DNA of 30,186 bases from Verrucomicrobiales bacterium (GTDB taxonomy: Bacteria > Verrucomicrobiota > Verrucomicrobiia > Limisphaerales > SXQI01). Below, piece by piece: positions 7,580 to 15,105 of the stretch; within the stretch, counting starts at the first letter, position 1, and the number at the start of each line of letters is the position of its first letter. The position numbers were made by a program, and so were the translations under genes. The stretch spans positions 1 to 30,186 of the forward strand of contig SXQI01000176.1 in the NCBI GenBank assembly GCA_005793025.1. Direction: 5' to 3'. Under the pieces are notes generated by a model that was not told the DNA's origin, did no database searches, and saw only the letters and a list, made by a program, of their open reading frames with translations.

Positions 7580-8248
7580 ATGATTATCGCACCATCCTTG
7601 CTCGCTTCTGACTTTGGGAGATTTGCGAGCGAGGCCACGAGGATCGAGCGTGCCAACGCGGACTGGATCCATTGCGACATCATGGATGGTACTTTTGTCC
7701 CCAACATCTCGTTTGGACCTGCTGTTGTAAAGGCAGTCGATGAAGTGACCAATATTCCACTCGATGTGCATTTAATGTGCTGCAACCCAGAAACATTGTT
7801 TGCGCCCTTCGCCAAGGCGGGTGCGGATATTCTCACAATCCACGTCGAGTTGGGAAACAAAGTACAGACCCTCATTTGGCAGATTCGTGGGATGGGAAAA
7901 AAAGTGGGATTAGCGATCAATCCTCCCACAAGTATCGACCTTGTAAAACCGTTCCTAAATTCGATCGATCTCCTCCTCATCATGACCGTGAATCCAGGAT
8001 TCGGCGGACAATCCTTCATCCATGAGTGCGTCCCAAAAATTCAGCAAGCCGCCGCATGGCGAAAACAACTCGCTCTAGAATTCCATATCGAAGTAGATGG
8101 TGGTATCACGGATGAGACTGGGGCAGAATGTGCTCAGGCAGGAGCGGATGTATTTGTTAGCGGCACTGCGTTGCTTTGCCATCGGCAATTAAAGCCGGCC
8201 GTAACTCGAATGAGACGTATCGTGAATGCCGCTGTTGGTTTGCAGTGA
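7580..8248 (+). CDS. rpe: Ribulose-phosphate 3-epimerase
   Basis: A 222-residue TIM-barrel enzyme that interconverts D-ribulose 5-phosphate and D-xylulose 5-phosphate in the pentose phosphate or Calvin pathways. Seen: the opening IAPSLLASDF (2-12), metal and catalytic site HCDIMDGTFVPN (31-42; H31, D33), DVHLM (62-66; H64), the flexible catalytic loop MTVNPGFGGQSF (135-146), and EVDGGI (171-176; D173 as second acid), then SGTALL (194-199) at the phosphate site. All four expected metal ligands are present, and length is typical. The phosphohexomutase gene begins 20 bp downstream on the same strand, which suggests one transcript. A 10-bp palindrome AGGAATTCCT at 7557-7566 lies just before the start. 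Confidence 0.95.
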   Translation: MIIAPSLLASDFGRFASEATRIERANADWIHCDIMDGTFVPNISFGPAVVKAVDEVTNIPLDVHLMCCNPETLFAPFAKAGADILTIHVELGNKVQTLIWQIRGMGKKVGLAINPPTSIDLVKPFLNSIDLLLIMTVNPGFGGQSFIHECVPKIQQAAAWRKQLALEFHIEVDGGITDETGAECAQAGADVFVSGTALLCHRQLKPAVTRMRRIVNAAVGLQ

Positions 8249-8268
8249 TTATTTAGAATTCAAATTTC

Positions 8269-9699
8269 ATGTCCTCAATAGCTTCAATCAAATTTGGTAC
8301 CGATGGCTGGCGTGCGATCATTGCCGAAGAATTCACTTTCGCGAACGTAGCCAGAGTTGCTCAAGCAACCGCAGATTATTGGAACTCTCTCCGGATCCCA
8401 CGCACGGTTAACACCGTTATTGTGGGATTCGACCGTCGGTTTCTCTCCGACCAATTCGCCCAACTTACCGCTCAAGTTCTGGCGGGGAACGGTTTCAACG
8501 TGGTGTTGACTTCGGTTCCATCGCCAACCCAAGCAGTGTCTTTCGCTGTTAAGTCCCACCGGGCGATCGGCGGGGTGATGATTACAGCGAGCCATAATCC
8601 TCCAGCATTCAATGGATTTAAGCTAAAAGCTTGGTATGGAGGTTCGGCGGATCCATCGATCTGCCAAGCCGTGGAGGCCTTGCTCGATAAATCACCAATT
8701 AAAACAGTCAATCTGGCTGATGGGATTCGGGCTAAAAAAATTCGGGTTCGAGATCTCCGACCTGAGTATTTCAAAGCGATCAAAAAGTTAGTGGATTTCG
8801 AGTTAATTGCCGATTCGGGTATCAAGCTTGCACATGATCCCTTATTCGGGGTTGGTGCGGGCTGCTTCGAGGAGCTATTGGCAGGCACAACCTGTCGAGT
8901 AACAACGTTGAACGGGAATCACGATCCGAACTTCGGTGGTATCAATCCTGAGCCTGTCGCGGTTAATTACGCGCGATCTCAGGCATATCTCTCAAAAAAC
9001 CCGCACGACCTTTGTGTCGTGACAGACGGGGATGCAGATCGTGTCGGAGCGATGGATGGGAGAGGAGTCGCACTCAGTACGCATCAGGTTATCTGCCTGT
9101 TGCTTCAGCACTATGTTAAAAACAGAGGTTCCTCGGGCCGTGTGATTAAGGCGCTCACGACCACCTCCATGGTGGACAAGATGTGTGTTCACTATGGATT
9201 ACCGATGGTTGAAACGGGCGTTGGATTTAAATACATCTGCACCGAAATGCTGAAGGGGGATGTAATGCTCGGTTTTGAGGAAAGCGGTGGGATTGGATTC
9301 ACAGGGCATATTCCCGAGCGAGATGGGATTTTATCAGGACTCATGCTGCTGGAATTATTGGCTTTCGAGAGAAAACCTCTCAATAAACTGTTGAAAGGAT
9401 TGACCAAACAATTTGGCTCCTTCTGCTACTCTCGAATCGACACACAGTTTCCAATCGAGAAGCGAGCCGCACTGATGGAGTTTTGCAAAAAAAATCCGCC
9501 AGCCAAACTTCTTAAATCACGGGTATCCGATATTAAGACCCATGATGGAGTTAAGTTTATCGCTGAGGATGGTTCGTGGTTAATGTTGAGAGGCAGCGGC
9601 ACGGAACCAATTCTCCGCATTTATGCGGAAGCCAGAACCGATGAAGACGCCTCCCTCATTCTTCGCGCCGGTTTGGCTCTGACGAAGAAGGTTAAGTAG
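8269..9699 (+). CDS. Phosphoglucomutase/phosphomannomutase family protein
   Basis: A 476-residue alpha-D-phosphohexomutase. All four domain signatures are visible: the catalytic phosphoserine loop ITASHNPPAFNGFK (105-118; S108), the metal loop TDGDADRVG (252-260; D253, D255, D257), the sugar-specificity loop GFEESGG (335-341), and the phosphate-binding loop RGSGTEPILR (441-450). The N-terminus FGTDGWRAIIAEEF is typical. EESGG is the variant common in phosphoglucomutase/phosphomannomutase-like enzymes, but exact hexose specificity cannot be settled from sequence. It follows rpe by 20 bp, giving a small sugar-phosphate metabolic unit, and is convergent with the DUF1080 gene (21 bp apart). No convincing terminator hairpin lies between the two. 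Confidence 0.92.
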   Translation: MSSIASIKFGTDGWRAIIAEEFTFANVARVAQATADYWNSLRIPRTVNTVIVGFDRRFLSDQFAQLTAQVLAGNGFNVVLTSVPSPTQAVSFAVKSHRAIGGVMITASHNPPAFNGFKLKAWYGGSADPSICQAVEALLDKSPIKTVNLADGIRAKKIRVRDLRPEYFKAIKKLVDFELIADSGIKLAHDPLFGVGAGCFEELLAGTTCRVTTLNGNHDPNFGGINPEPVAVNYARSQAYLSKNPHDLCVVTDGDADRVGAMDGRGVALSTHQVICLLLQHYVKNRGSSGRVIKALTTTSMVDKMCVHYGLPMVETGVGFKYICTEMLKGDVMLGFEESGGIGFTGHIPERDGILSGLMLLELLAFERKPLNKLLKGLTKQFGSFCYSRIDTQFPIEKRAALMEFCKKNPPAKLLKSRVSDIKTHDGVKFIAEDGSWLMLRGSGTEPILRIYAEARTDEDASLILRAGLALTKKVK

Positions 9700-9720
9700 A
9701 ACGTTGGATACAACCTGCGA

Positions 9721-10422
9721 TCAAGGTAACGGTCGAATCTTGATGTTTTTATACGATGCTTCGTCTGTATGCTCTGTGAGAATTATGTGACCCTTGATTT
9801 TTTTTCCGAAATCAGGGATCGACTTGAATTTGCTGTTTTGGACAGCTTTTAGAACTTCCTCACTGCCCAACTCATACGACAGGATTTTACTTCCATTCAG
9901 CCAGTGTTCAACGTGATTACCCTGAATAAGCACTCGGGAATGGTTCCATTCGCCAACGGGCTTCAGAGGTTTTTCTTTCGATGGTGGTAAAACGTCATAG
10001 AACGATCCAGTAGTGTGTTTGGCTTCCGGGGCAGTCTTATCATCGATCATCTGGTATTCGTGTCCAACGACTCGGTCACGTTTTTCTGTGATTAAGTATT
10101 TGATGCCGTTGTTCGCACCTGCGGGCACCATCCAGTCCCATTCCAAATCAAAATTGTCGTATTCCCCGTCGGTGATAATGTCCCCTCCACCCCCTCGAGC
10201 AACGTGTTTTAGTATCCCATTTTCGATCACCCAGCCTTTTTCTGGAAATGTGGTTTTTCTAAAGCTCCGCCAACCTTTCGAGGTTTTTCCATCGAATAAA
10301 AGTTTCCAACCAGCAGCAGTTTCGCTCTTTGTTAGTTCATTGGGTGCTGCCGCAATCGCCGCTAGTGATCCCAATTCACAGATTGAAATTGCCGCGATTA
10401 AGGTAAGGATTATTTGTTTCAT
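9721..10422 (-). CDS. DUF1080 / 3-keto-glycoside hydrolase family protein (second copy)
   Basis: A 233-residue secreted protein with a signal peptide over about residues 1-25 (IILTLIAAISICELGSLAAIAA). The DUF1080 (3-keto-disaccharide hydrolase) domain covers the rest: WKLLFDGKTSKGWRSF, WVIENGILKHVARGGGGDIIT, YDNFDLEWDWMVPAGANNGIKY, GHEYQMIDD, LKPVGEWNHSRVLIQGNHVEHWLNG and GHIILTEHTDEASYKNIKIRPL, a jelly-roll typical of the family. It is 11 bp downstream of a clear paralogue and is the last gene of the operon led by the five-haem cytochrome. Several family members hydrolyse 3-keto-glycosides made by Gfo/Idh/MocA enzymes; that activity here is an inference. Confidence 0.9.
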   Translation of the reverse strand: MKQIILTLIAAISICELGSLAAIAAAPNELTKSETAAGWKLLFDGKTSKGWRSFRKTTFPEKGWVIENGILKHVARGGGGDIITDGEYDNFDLEWDWMVPAGANNGIKYLITEKRDRVVGHEYQMIDDKTAPEAKHTTGSFYDVLPPSKEKPLKPVGEWNHSRVLIQGNHVEHWLNGSKILSYELGSEEVLKAVQNSKFKSIPDFGKKIKGHIILTEHTDEASYKNIKIRPLP

Positions 10423-10433
10423 AAACTTAATAC

Positions 10434-11138
10434 TTATTTAGAGGTTAACCTTCGGATCCTGATGTTTCGATATGCAACTTCGTCATGGTGATGTTGTAGG
10501 ACTATATGTCCCCTTGGTTCCTTAGAAAACTTCGGCAAATCCTTGAATTTGCTTTGCACAATGAGATCGCGCAAAGCTTCGCTATTCAATTCGTAAGCCA
10601 CAACTTTTACCCCGTTAAGCCAATGTTGAACACGATTTCCATTCACAATCAACTTAGCTTTGTTCCATCGACCTACTGGCATGAGTTTCTTTCCCGTTGG
10701 AGCAATCAAAGCATATAACGCACCTGCACTAGTCTTCTGGTTCTTTCCGTCAGCATGGAGATCATCATCCAACACTTGCATCTCCGGTCCAGTGTGCCAC
10801 ACCTCCCCACCACTCTCAGTCGCCCGGTAAATGATGCCACTATTCCCACCCGAAGAGATTTTCCACTCCAGTTGGAGTTCAAAATTATCATACTGATCTC
10901 GTGTCAGGATGTCTGAACCGTTACCCACGATCGTTTTGAGGGTTCCTTCGGAAACAGTCCAACTAGTTGGAAAACCAACTTGGCGAAATCCTCTAAATTT
11001 CTCAGTGCTTTTTCCGTCAAACAACACTTCCCACTTTCCCTGTGCGGCCCGGATTGAACACGCCCCTATGGCAAAAACGGCGATAACGGCCACGTTGGCC
11101 AGAAGTTGACGACTGATATTCTTGATTCTCTGGTTCAT
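10434..11138 (-). CDS. DUF1080 / 3-keto-glycoside hydrolase family protein (first copy)
   Basis: A 234-residue exported protein. The N-terminal hydrophobic segment ANVAVIAVFAIGAC could be a signal peptide or a lipobox (C27). The domain matches the neighbouring paralogue block by block: WEVLFDGKSTEKFRGF, WTVSEGTLKTIVGNGSDILT, YDNFELQLEWKISSGGNSGIIY, GPEMQVLDDD, LMPVGRWNKAKLIVNGNRVQHWLNG and GHIVLQHHHDEVAYRNIRIRRL. The loops before the Pro-Val-Gly block differ most (TSAGALYALIAPTGK here, TTGSFYDVLPPSKEK in the copy), suggesting different sugar specificities after an old duplication. It is 18 bp downstream of the cytochrome gene and 11 bp upstream of the other DUF1080 gene, a tight operon. Confidence 0.9.
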   Translation of the reverse strand: MNQRIKNISRQLLANVAVIAVFAIGACSIRAAQGKWEVLFDGKSTEKFRGFRQVGFPTSWTVSEGTLKTIVGNGSDILTRDQYDNFELQLEWKISSGGNSGIIYRATESGGEVWHTGPEMQVLDDDLHADGKNQKTSAGALYALIAPTGKKLMPVGRWNKAKLIVNGNRVQHWLNGVKVVAYELNSEALRDLIVQSKFKDLPKFSKEPRGHIVLQHHHDEVAYRNIRIRRLTSK

Positions 11139-11156
11139 AATGGGGGTTCTTGGTTC

Positions 11157-13151
11157 CTATGGTTGCAATGGTGGAGGAGGCATGTTCGGACCTAATCGGA
11201 AATAATGCCAAAATGCTTCTCGAGTCTTTGGCCCATCTCCATCCAAAACGTCCGCTAGAGGGCTTTTGTCATCCGCAGAAAAATACACAGGCATTTTAGT
11301 AGATGGATCCACGGACAACGGATTGCGGACCCACTGATGGAAGAATGACTTTTGAAGTCGCGCGGAAGTATAAGCAAAGTTGATCCCTGCGCTTTCAAAC
11401 ACCTGAGTCGCTCCAAGTTCGTTGACTGCGTGACAGGAAATACAAGAGAACCCTCCCACTGTTGAGACCATTTTTTGACCGATTTTTGCCAATTCTGGAT
11501 CAATCGCGGTCTCTTCTGGAGTTTTCGGCGGTAGTCCATGTTGCATTGCAAGTCCTTGTGCAATGGCCACTGCTGGTTTTGTGAATGCTGGCATCTGAGA
11601 CTCAACCCATGGTCGCATTTTGTTGGTGAGGTGCCCTGAGATAAATGCCGAACTCCACTCAGGTTTTAATTTTCCTCCAATTGTTTCGAAAGCGGGAAAT
11701 CCTTCGAACTTTCCGTGACATTGAACACATTTCAAAGTGACTTGTTGTCGCTGAGAATACTCCCATCCAACGTGACGACCCAGAGACTGTTGATCAGTTG
11801 TGGAAAATTCGCTCAATGCAGTTTGATCCGCCTCGGAAAAATTATAGTTCACGGCCTTTGTATCAGCTGCCGGAGCAACGCACCCTGATTTCCACTGACT
11901 GCTTGTAAGGTTCGCTATTTTTCTGGTCGCAAACTGATTCTCGAGTTTGTGCGAATGGCAATTTAAGCAACCAGAAGTTTGCACCAATGCTTTTCCCTTA
12001 GCGACGAGTGCTGCGTCGGTTGGAGTCGCAGGTTCCTCTAGCTTCGCCAATCCTGACAGCAAGTAGTCAGCGAGATGGGTGGCGTCCTCGGGTTTCAACT
12101 GAAATTTAGGCATCCGACTCCACGCATAGTCGGCATCTGGCTTAAGGAGAAAACTTGCTAGCTGTCCTTCAGAAAATTTCGAGCCCACATGATTCAATGA
12201 GTTTCGTATCGGATCAGTTTCCGTATTCCCGGGTGTGATGTGGCATGCGTCGCAATGCAGATTGGAGAAAATCGACTTCCCCATTTCGACGGATTCAGCA
12301 GAAGTAGCCTTTGTTGGCTTTGCGATCGACTCAGATGTCAAAGAACTTAGATAAGTCGCGACGGCTTTTGCTTGTTCAGGAGCTTCAGGCCCATGGAATA
12401 CTTGGGGCATGCGGGCTGACGTCCGCATTTTTTTAGGTGCCGAGATCCAATCCCTCATCCACTCGTATTTCCGTCGGCTCCCGATTCCTTCAAAAGTTGG
12501 GGCATCGTACTGGAGTTCGACCATTCCTTGATGATCCAGACTCGCGTCCGTATGGCATTTGAAACATCGGTTTTCAACCATCAGTTCGCGTCCGCGGGCC
12601 AACCTCTGCGCAGCGTTCAAATCGCCAGTGGCCTCAAATGTGAGAGATGTGAGTGGGATTGGGGAGTTCTGCTCCCCCTTTGGAGTCCATTCTATTCGAA
12701 AAAACGCATCTCCGTTCGTCGGGCTTTTGAACTTTGCGGATAGGGTGTTCGTGCCTTTATTCAGGCGGACCATTTTCCCGATTACTGGCAGGGTTGGAGA
12801 ATTAGAGGCCTCCAATACATTAGTCCCGTTGATGTCCAACTTAAGTTCACCCTGAAGTTCGGCTTGAAAAGTGTAATCCCCCCTTAGATCAACTACGATT
12901 TGCCCCTGATAGTGTGCCGTGAATTCTCCAGCGGGAACAAACGGGGCTGGTGCTGTTCCAGCAGGCACGAAAAGCCAGAGATTGGGTAATACATGAGTAT
13001 CACTTTTTCCAGCACTGGTAAAAGTCACCTTGAGCCCATTACCCGAGGGCTCCGCCAAAAGATGGCTACCCTTGATAAGGATTACCATCATCATCCACAA
13101 ACCGAACCAATGACGCAAACACATGGGGAGGGATCTAATCAAACGGGGCAC
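11157..13151 (-). CDS. Secreted five-haem c-type cytochrome with N-terminal PA14-like region
   Basis: 664 residues from a GTG start; an ATG at 13124 (residue 10) is an equally good start and gives a cleaner signal peptide (MCLRHWFGLWMMMVILIKG...LLAEPSG). Residues about 75-155 (FTAHYQGQIVVDLRGDYTFQAEL, LKLDINGTNVLE, FFRIEW) look like a PA14-type sugar-binding beta domain. Then come five CxxCH haem sites: CFKCH (196), CDACH (300), CLNCH (395), CVQCH (475) and CISCH (570). Met-Pro motifs (RMPQ, RMPKF, QMPAF, KMPVYF) after several sites are likely axial-ligand loops. It leads an operon with two DUF1080 genes. Electron transfer linked to periplasmic or extracellular sugar oxidation is inferred; this type is frequent in PVC bacteria but little characterised. 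Confidence 0.88.
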   Translation of the reverse strand: MPRLIRSLPMCLRHWFGLWMMMVILIKGSHLLAEPSGNGLKVTFTSAGKSDTHVLPNLWLFVPAGTAPAPFVPAGEFTAHYQGQIVVDLRGDYTFQAELQGELKLDINGTNVLEASNSPTLPVIGKMVRLNKGTNTLSAKFKSPTNGDAFFRIEWTPKGEQNSPIPLTSLTFEATGDLNAAQRLARGRELMVENRCFKCHTDASLDHQGMVELQYDAPTFEGIGSRRKYEWMRDWISAPKKMRTSARMPQVFHGPEAPEQAKAVATYLSSLTSESIAKPTKATSAESVEMGKSIFSNLHCDACHITPGNTETDPIRNSLNHVGSKFSEGQLASFLLKPDADYAWSRMPKFQLKPEDATHLADYLLSGLAKLEEPATPTDAALVAKGKALVQTSGCLNCHSHKLENQFATRKIANLTSSQWKSGCVAPAADTKAVNYNFSEADQTALSEFSTTDQQSLGRHVGWEYSQRQQVTLKCVQCHGKFEGFPAFETIGGKLKPEWSSAFISGHLTNKMRPWVESQMPAFTKPAVAIAQGLAMQHGLPPKTPEETAIDPELAKIGQKMVSTVGGFSCISCHAVNELGATQVFESAGINFAYTSARLQKSFFHQWVRNPLSVDPSTKMPVYFSADDKSPLADVLDGDGPKTREAFWHYFRLGPNMPPPPLQP

Positions 13152-13223
13152 TCCGCGTCAAAATCGTTCGTTCTTTCGTTGTAGTATCTGGTCTTACGAG
13201 TTGTCGTTCGAAGCCTTCTCGCG

Positions 13224-13251
13224 TATCCCAATAGTATCTACTATGCCGATA
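13224..13251. promoter_or_regulatory. 28-bp dyad symmetry in the divergent promoter region
   Basis: ATAGTA (13231-13236), TC, TACTAT (13239-13244) is a perfect 6-bp inverted repeat. Equidistant outer arms TATC (13224-13227) and GATA (13248-13251) sit 3 bp away on either side. The element ends 2 bp before the LD-carboxypeptidase ATG. The core octamer TAGTATCT (13232-13239) recurs in direct orientation at 13182-13189, exactly 50 bp away. Such an arrangement suits a dimeric repressor binding two sites between divergent genes. This is inference only; no regulator gene is nearby. Confidence 0.4.
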
Positions 13252-13253
13252 GG

Positions 13254-14213
13254 ATGAGAACCCCCGACAGAGGAATGAATTCGCTGAAACCAAAAAAACT
13301 GCGCGCCGGTCAATTAATAGGTTTGATCGCGCCAGCTGGGCCAGTTCTTCCTCCTGAACGGATTTCACGAGCGGTGATTTATTTGGAGAAGCAAGGTTAT
13401 CGGGTCATACTTGGTCGTCACGTGGAAGCTCAGCATGGCTTTTTAGCTGGCGAGGATGATGTCCGGTTGACCGATCTGAATGGGATGCTCCGGAATCCAG
13501 AAGTCCGCATGATTATGGCATTGCGTGGAGGCTATGGATGTATTCGCTTACTTAATGGAATCGATTATGCATCGGTGCGCCGGGATCCTAAAATAATTGT
13601 GGGATTCAGTGATGTAACGGCTTTACAGTTAGCACTTTATCATAAAACAAGGCTGGTGACATTCGCTGGGCCAATGGCTGCGGTTGAATTTAGTAATCCG
13701 CCAGATCCATTGACCGAAGAACACTTCTGGAAAGCTGTCACAACCGCTCGACCGTTGGGTGGAATTCCGAGTTCGGGAACCTTTCTTCACCAACCGCAAA
13801 CGGAGGTAGAAGGATTATTATTAGGTGGGAATCTTGCCACGATTACTAGTTTGGTTGGAACTCCATTCCTACCCAAATTTAAAGATTCCATCCTTCTACT
13901 CGAAGAAGTGGACGAGCGTCCCTATCGAATCGATCGAATGTTGAGTCAATTGAGGTTGGCGAAGGTTTATCGTGGCCTTCGAGGTCTGATCTTAGGTCAA
14001 TTTACGAATTGTGAAAACCTTGACCCGACAAGACCGAGCGCGACATGTGCGGAAGTATTAGAAAGTTTCGCGACGATGATTTCAGTGCCAACGCTCAACG
14101 GAATTCTCCACGGTCATGTTGCTCGAAAAGTGACTCTTCCATTGGGGGTTAGAGCGCGATTCAAGCAACGAGGAAGCAAGTTGGAAATATTGGAATCTGC
14201 GCTGACTCCCTGA
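13254..14213 (+). CDS. LD-carboxypeptidase, S66 family
   Basis: A 319-residue serine peptidase of family S66 (LdcA-like), which removes the terminal D-Ala from murein tetrapeptides during peptidoglycan recycling. Seen: IGLIAPAGPV (22-31), the ALRGGYGCIRLL segment (89-100), the nucleophile in IVGFSDVTAL (115-124; S119), the acid in ILLLEEVDERPYRIDRML (213-230; E217), and the catalytic His in GILHGHVARKVTLPLG (283-298; H288). All three members of the Ser-Glu-His triad are present, and length is normal. No signal peptide is visible, consistent with a cytoplasmic recycling enzyme. A second ATG at 13275 directly follows an AGAGGA; either start keeps all motifs. It is divergent from the cytochrome operon. 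Confidence 0.92.
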   Translation: MRTPDRGMNSLKPKKLRAGQLIGLIAPAGPVLPPERISRAVIYLEKQGYRVILGRHVEAQHGFLAGEDDVRLTDLNGMLRNPEVRMIMALRGGYGCIRLLNGIDYASVRRDPKIIVGFSDVTALQLALYHKTRLVTFAGPMAAVEFSNPPDPLTEEHFWKAVTTARPLGGIPSSGTFLHQPQTEVEGLLLGGNLATITSLVGTPFLPKFKDSILLLEEVDERPYRIDRMLSQLRLAKVYRGLRGLILGQFTNCENLDPTRPSATCAEVLESFATMISVPTLNGILHGHVARKVTLPLGVRARFKQRGSKLEILESALTP

Positions 14214-14303
14214 AGGAAACGATTCAGAATGCAGGAGTTTTTAAAACCTTCCATACCTTAGATCGCGGCTTGCTGCACATCGATCCATCATTAAGTTTAT
14301 TGC

Positions 14304-15101
14304 ATGTCTAAACACACTTGGGTTTTCGCCTGCACATTGTCTGTGTTGGCACTTGTTGGGTTCATAAGCCTTTCGACATTAAAGCAGTATCGGTTGAACC
14401 AATCGCTGAAGAAGGAACTCATCGATTCTCGAACCGTCGCGAACGAGGCTACTAGTCGCGCAAACCAACTAGGGGTTGAATTGGAGGATGGCAAGGCTCG
14501 GATCGAAGCATTGCAACGCGAGAATGCAGAAGCCAGCAACGCACAGAAGAGCATGGAAACCGAAATGCGCGCTGCCCTAGAATCTAAGGAAGTTACCATT
14601 TCGCAACTTCAAGGTCGGTTAACTGTGAACATCCTAGATCGCATTTTGTTCGATTCTGGGGAGGCGACGGTCAAACCTGAAGGGGAGAAAGTATTGCAAC
14701 AAATTGCCTCGGTTCTCACACAGTTCCCAAAACGACAAATCAACGTAGTGGGGCACACCGACAACGTGCCAATCCGAGCAGGAAGTCGAGGACAGCATGC
14801 AACGAATTGGGAACTCTCAACGGCTAGAGCCACTGCCGCTCTGCGAATGTTGTCAGAGCGCGCTGGCGTTGACCCGCGCCGTTTGGCTGCGGTTGGATAC
14901 GGAGAGTTTCACCCTATCGCAGACAACGCGACCACCGAAGGGCGTGCGAAGAATCGTCGGATTGCCTTGGTAGTTCTTCCAGAGGAATTCGAGCCCTCGG
15001 ACGTGAACTCCCTCTCCACCAACTCGCCTGCACTGAAACCGGAAACCACGGCAACCAATGATCCTTCACTACTCGTTCCCAGCGAGAAATTGGAAGACTG
15101 A
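14304..15101 (+). CDS. OmpA/MotB-like peptidoglycan-binding envelope protein
   Basis: A 265-residue protein. One N-terminal membrane segment (about 5-24, TWVFACTLSVLALVGFISL) is followed by a coiled-coil-like, Glu/Lys/Ala-rich helix (about 28-105). An OmpA domain (about 108-226) follows: LDRILFDSGEATVKPEGEKVL, INVVGHTDNVPI (146-157), NWELSTARATAALRML (168-183), LAAVGYGEFHPIA, and GRAKNRRIALVVLP (213-226) with the NRR motif that contacts diaminopimelate. The NVPI and NWELSTAR details resemble MotB-type C-termini, but the N-terminal helix lacks the MotB proton-channel sequence, so a flagellar stator role is unlikely. The tail is Ser/Thr/Pro-rich and probably disordered. It is convergent with the ABC exporter gene, 4 bp apart. 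Confidence 0.88.
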   Translation: MSKHTWVFACTLSVLALVGFISLSTLKQYRLNQSLKKELIDSRTVANEATSRANQLGVELEDGKARIEALQRENAEASNAQKSMETEMRAALESKEVTISQLQGRLTVNILDRILFDSGEATVKPEGEKVLQQIASVLTQFPKRQINVVGHTDNVPIRAGSRGQHATNWELSTARATAALRMLSERAGVDPRRLAAVGYGEFHPIADNATTEGRAKNRRIALVVLPEEFEPSDVNSLSTNSPALKPETTATNDPSLLVPSEKLED

Positions 15102-15105
15102 GTTG

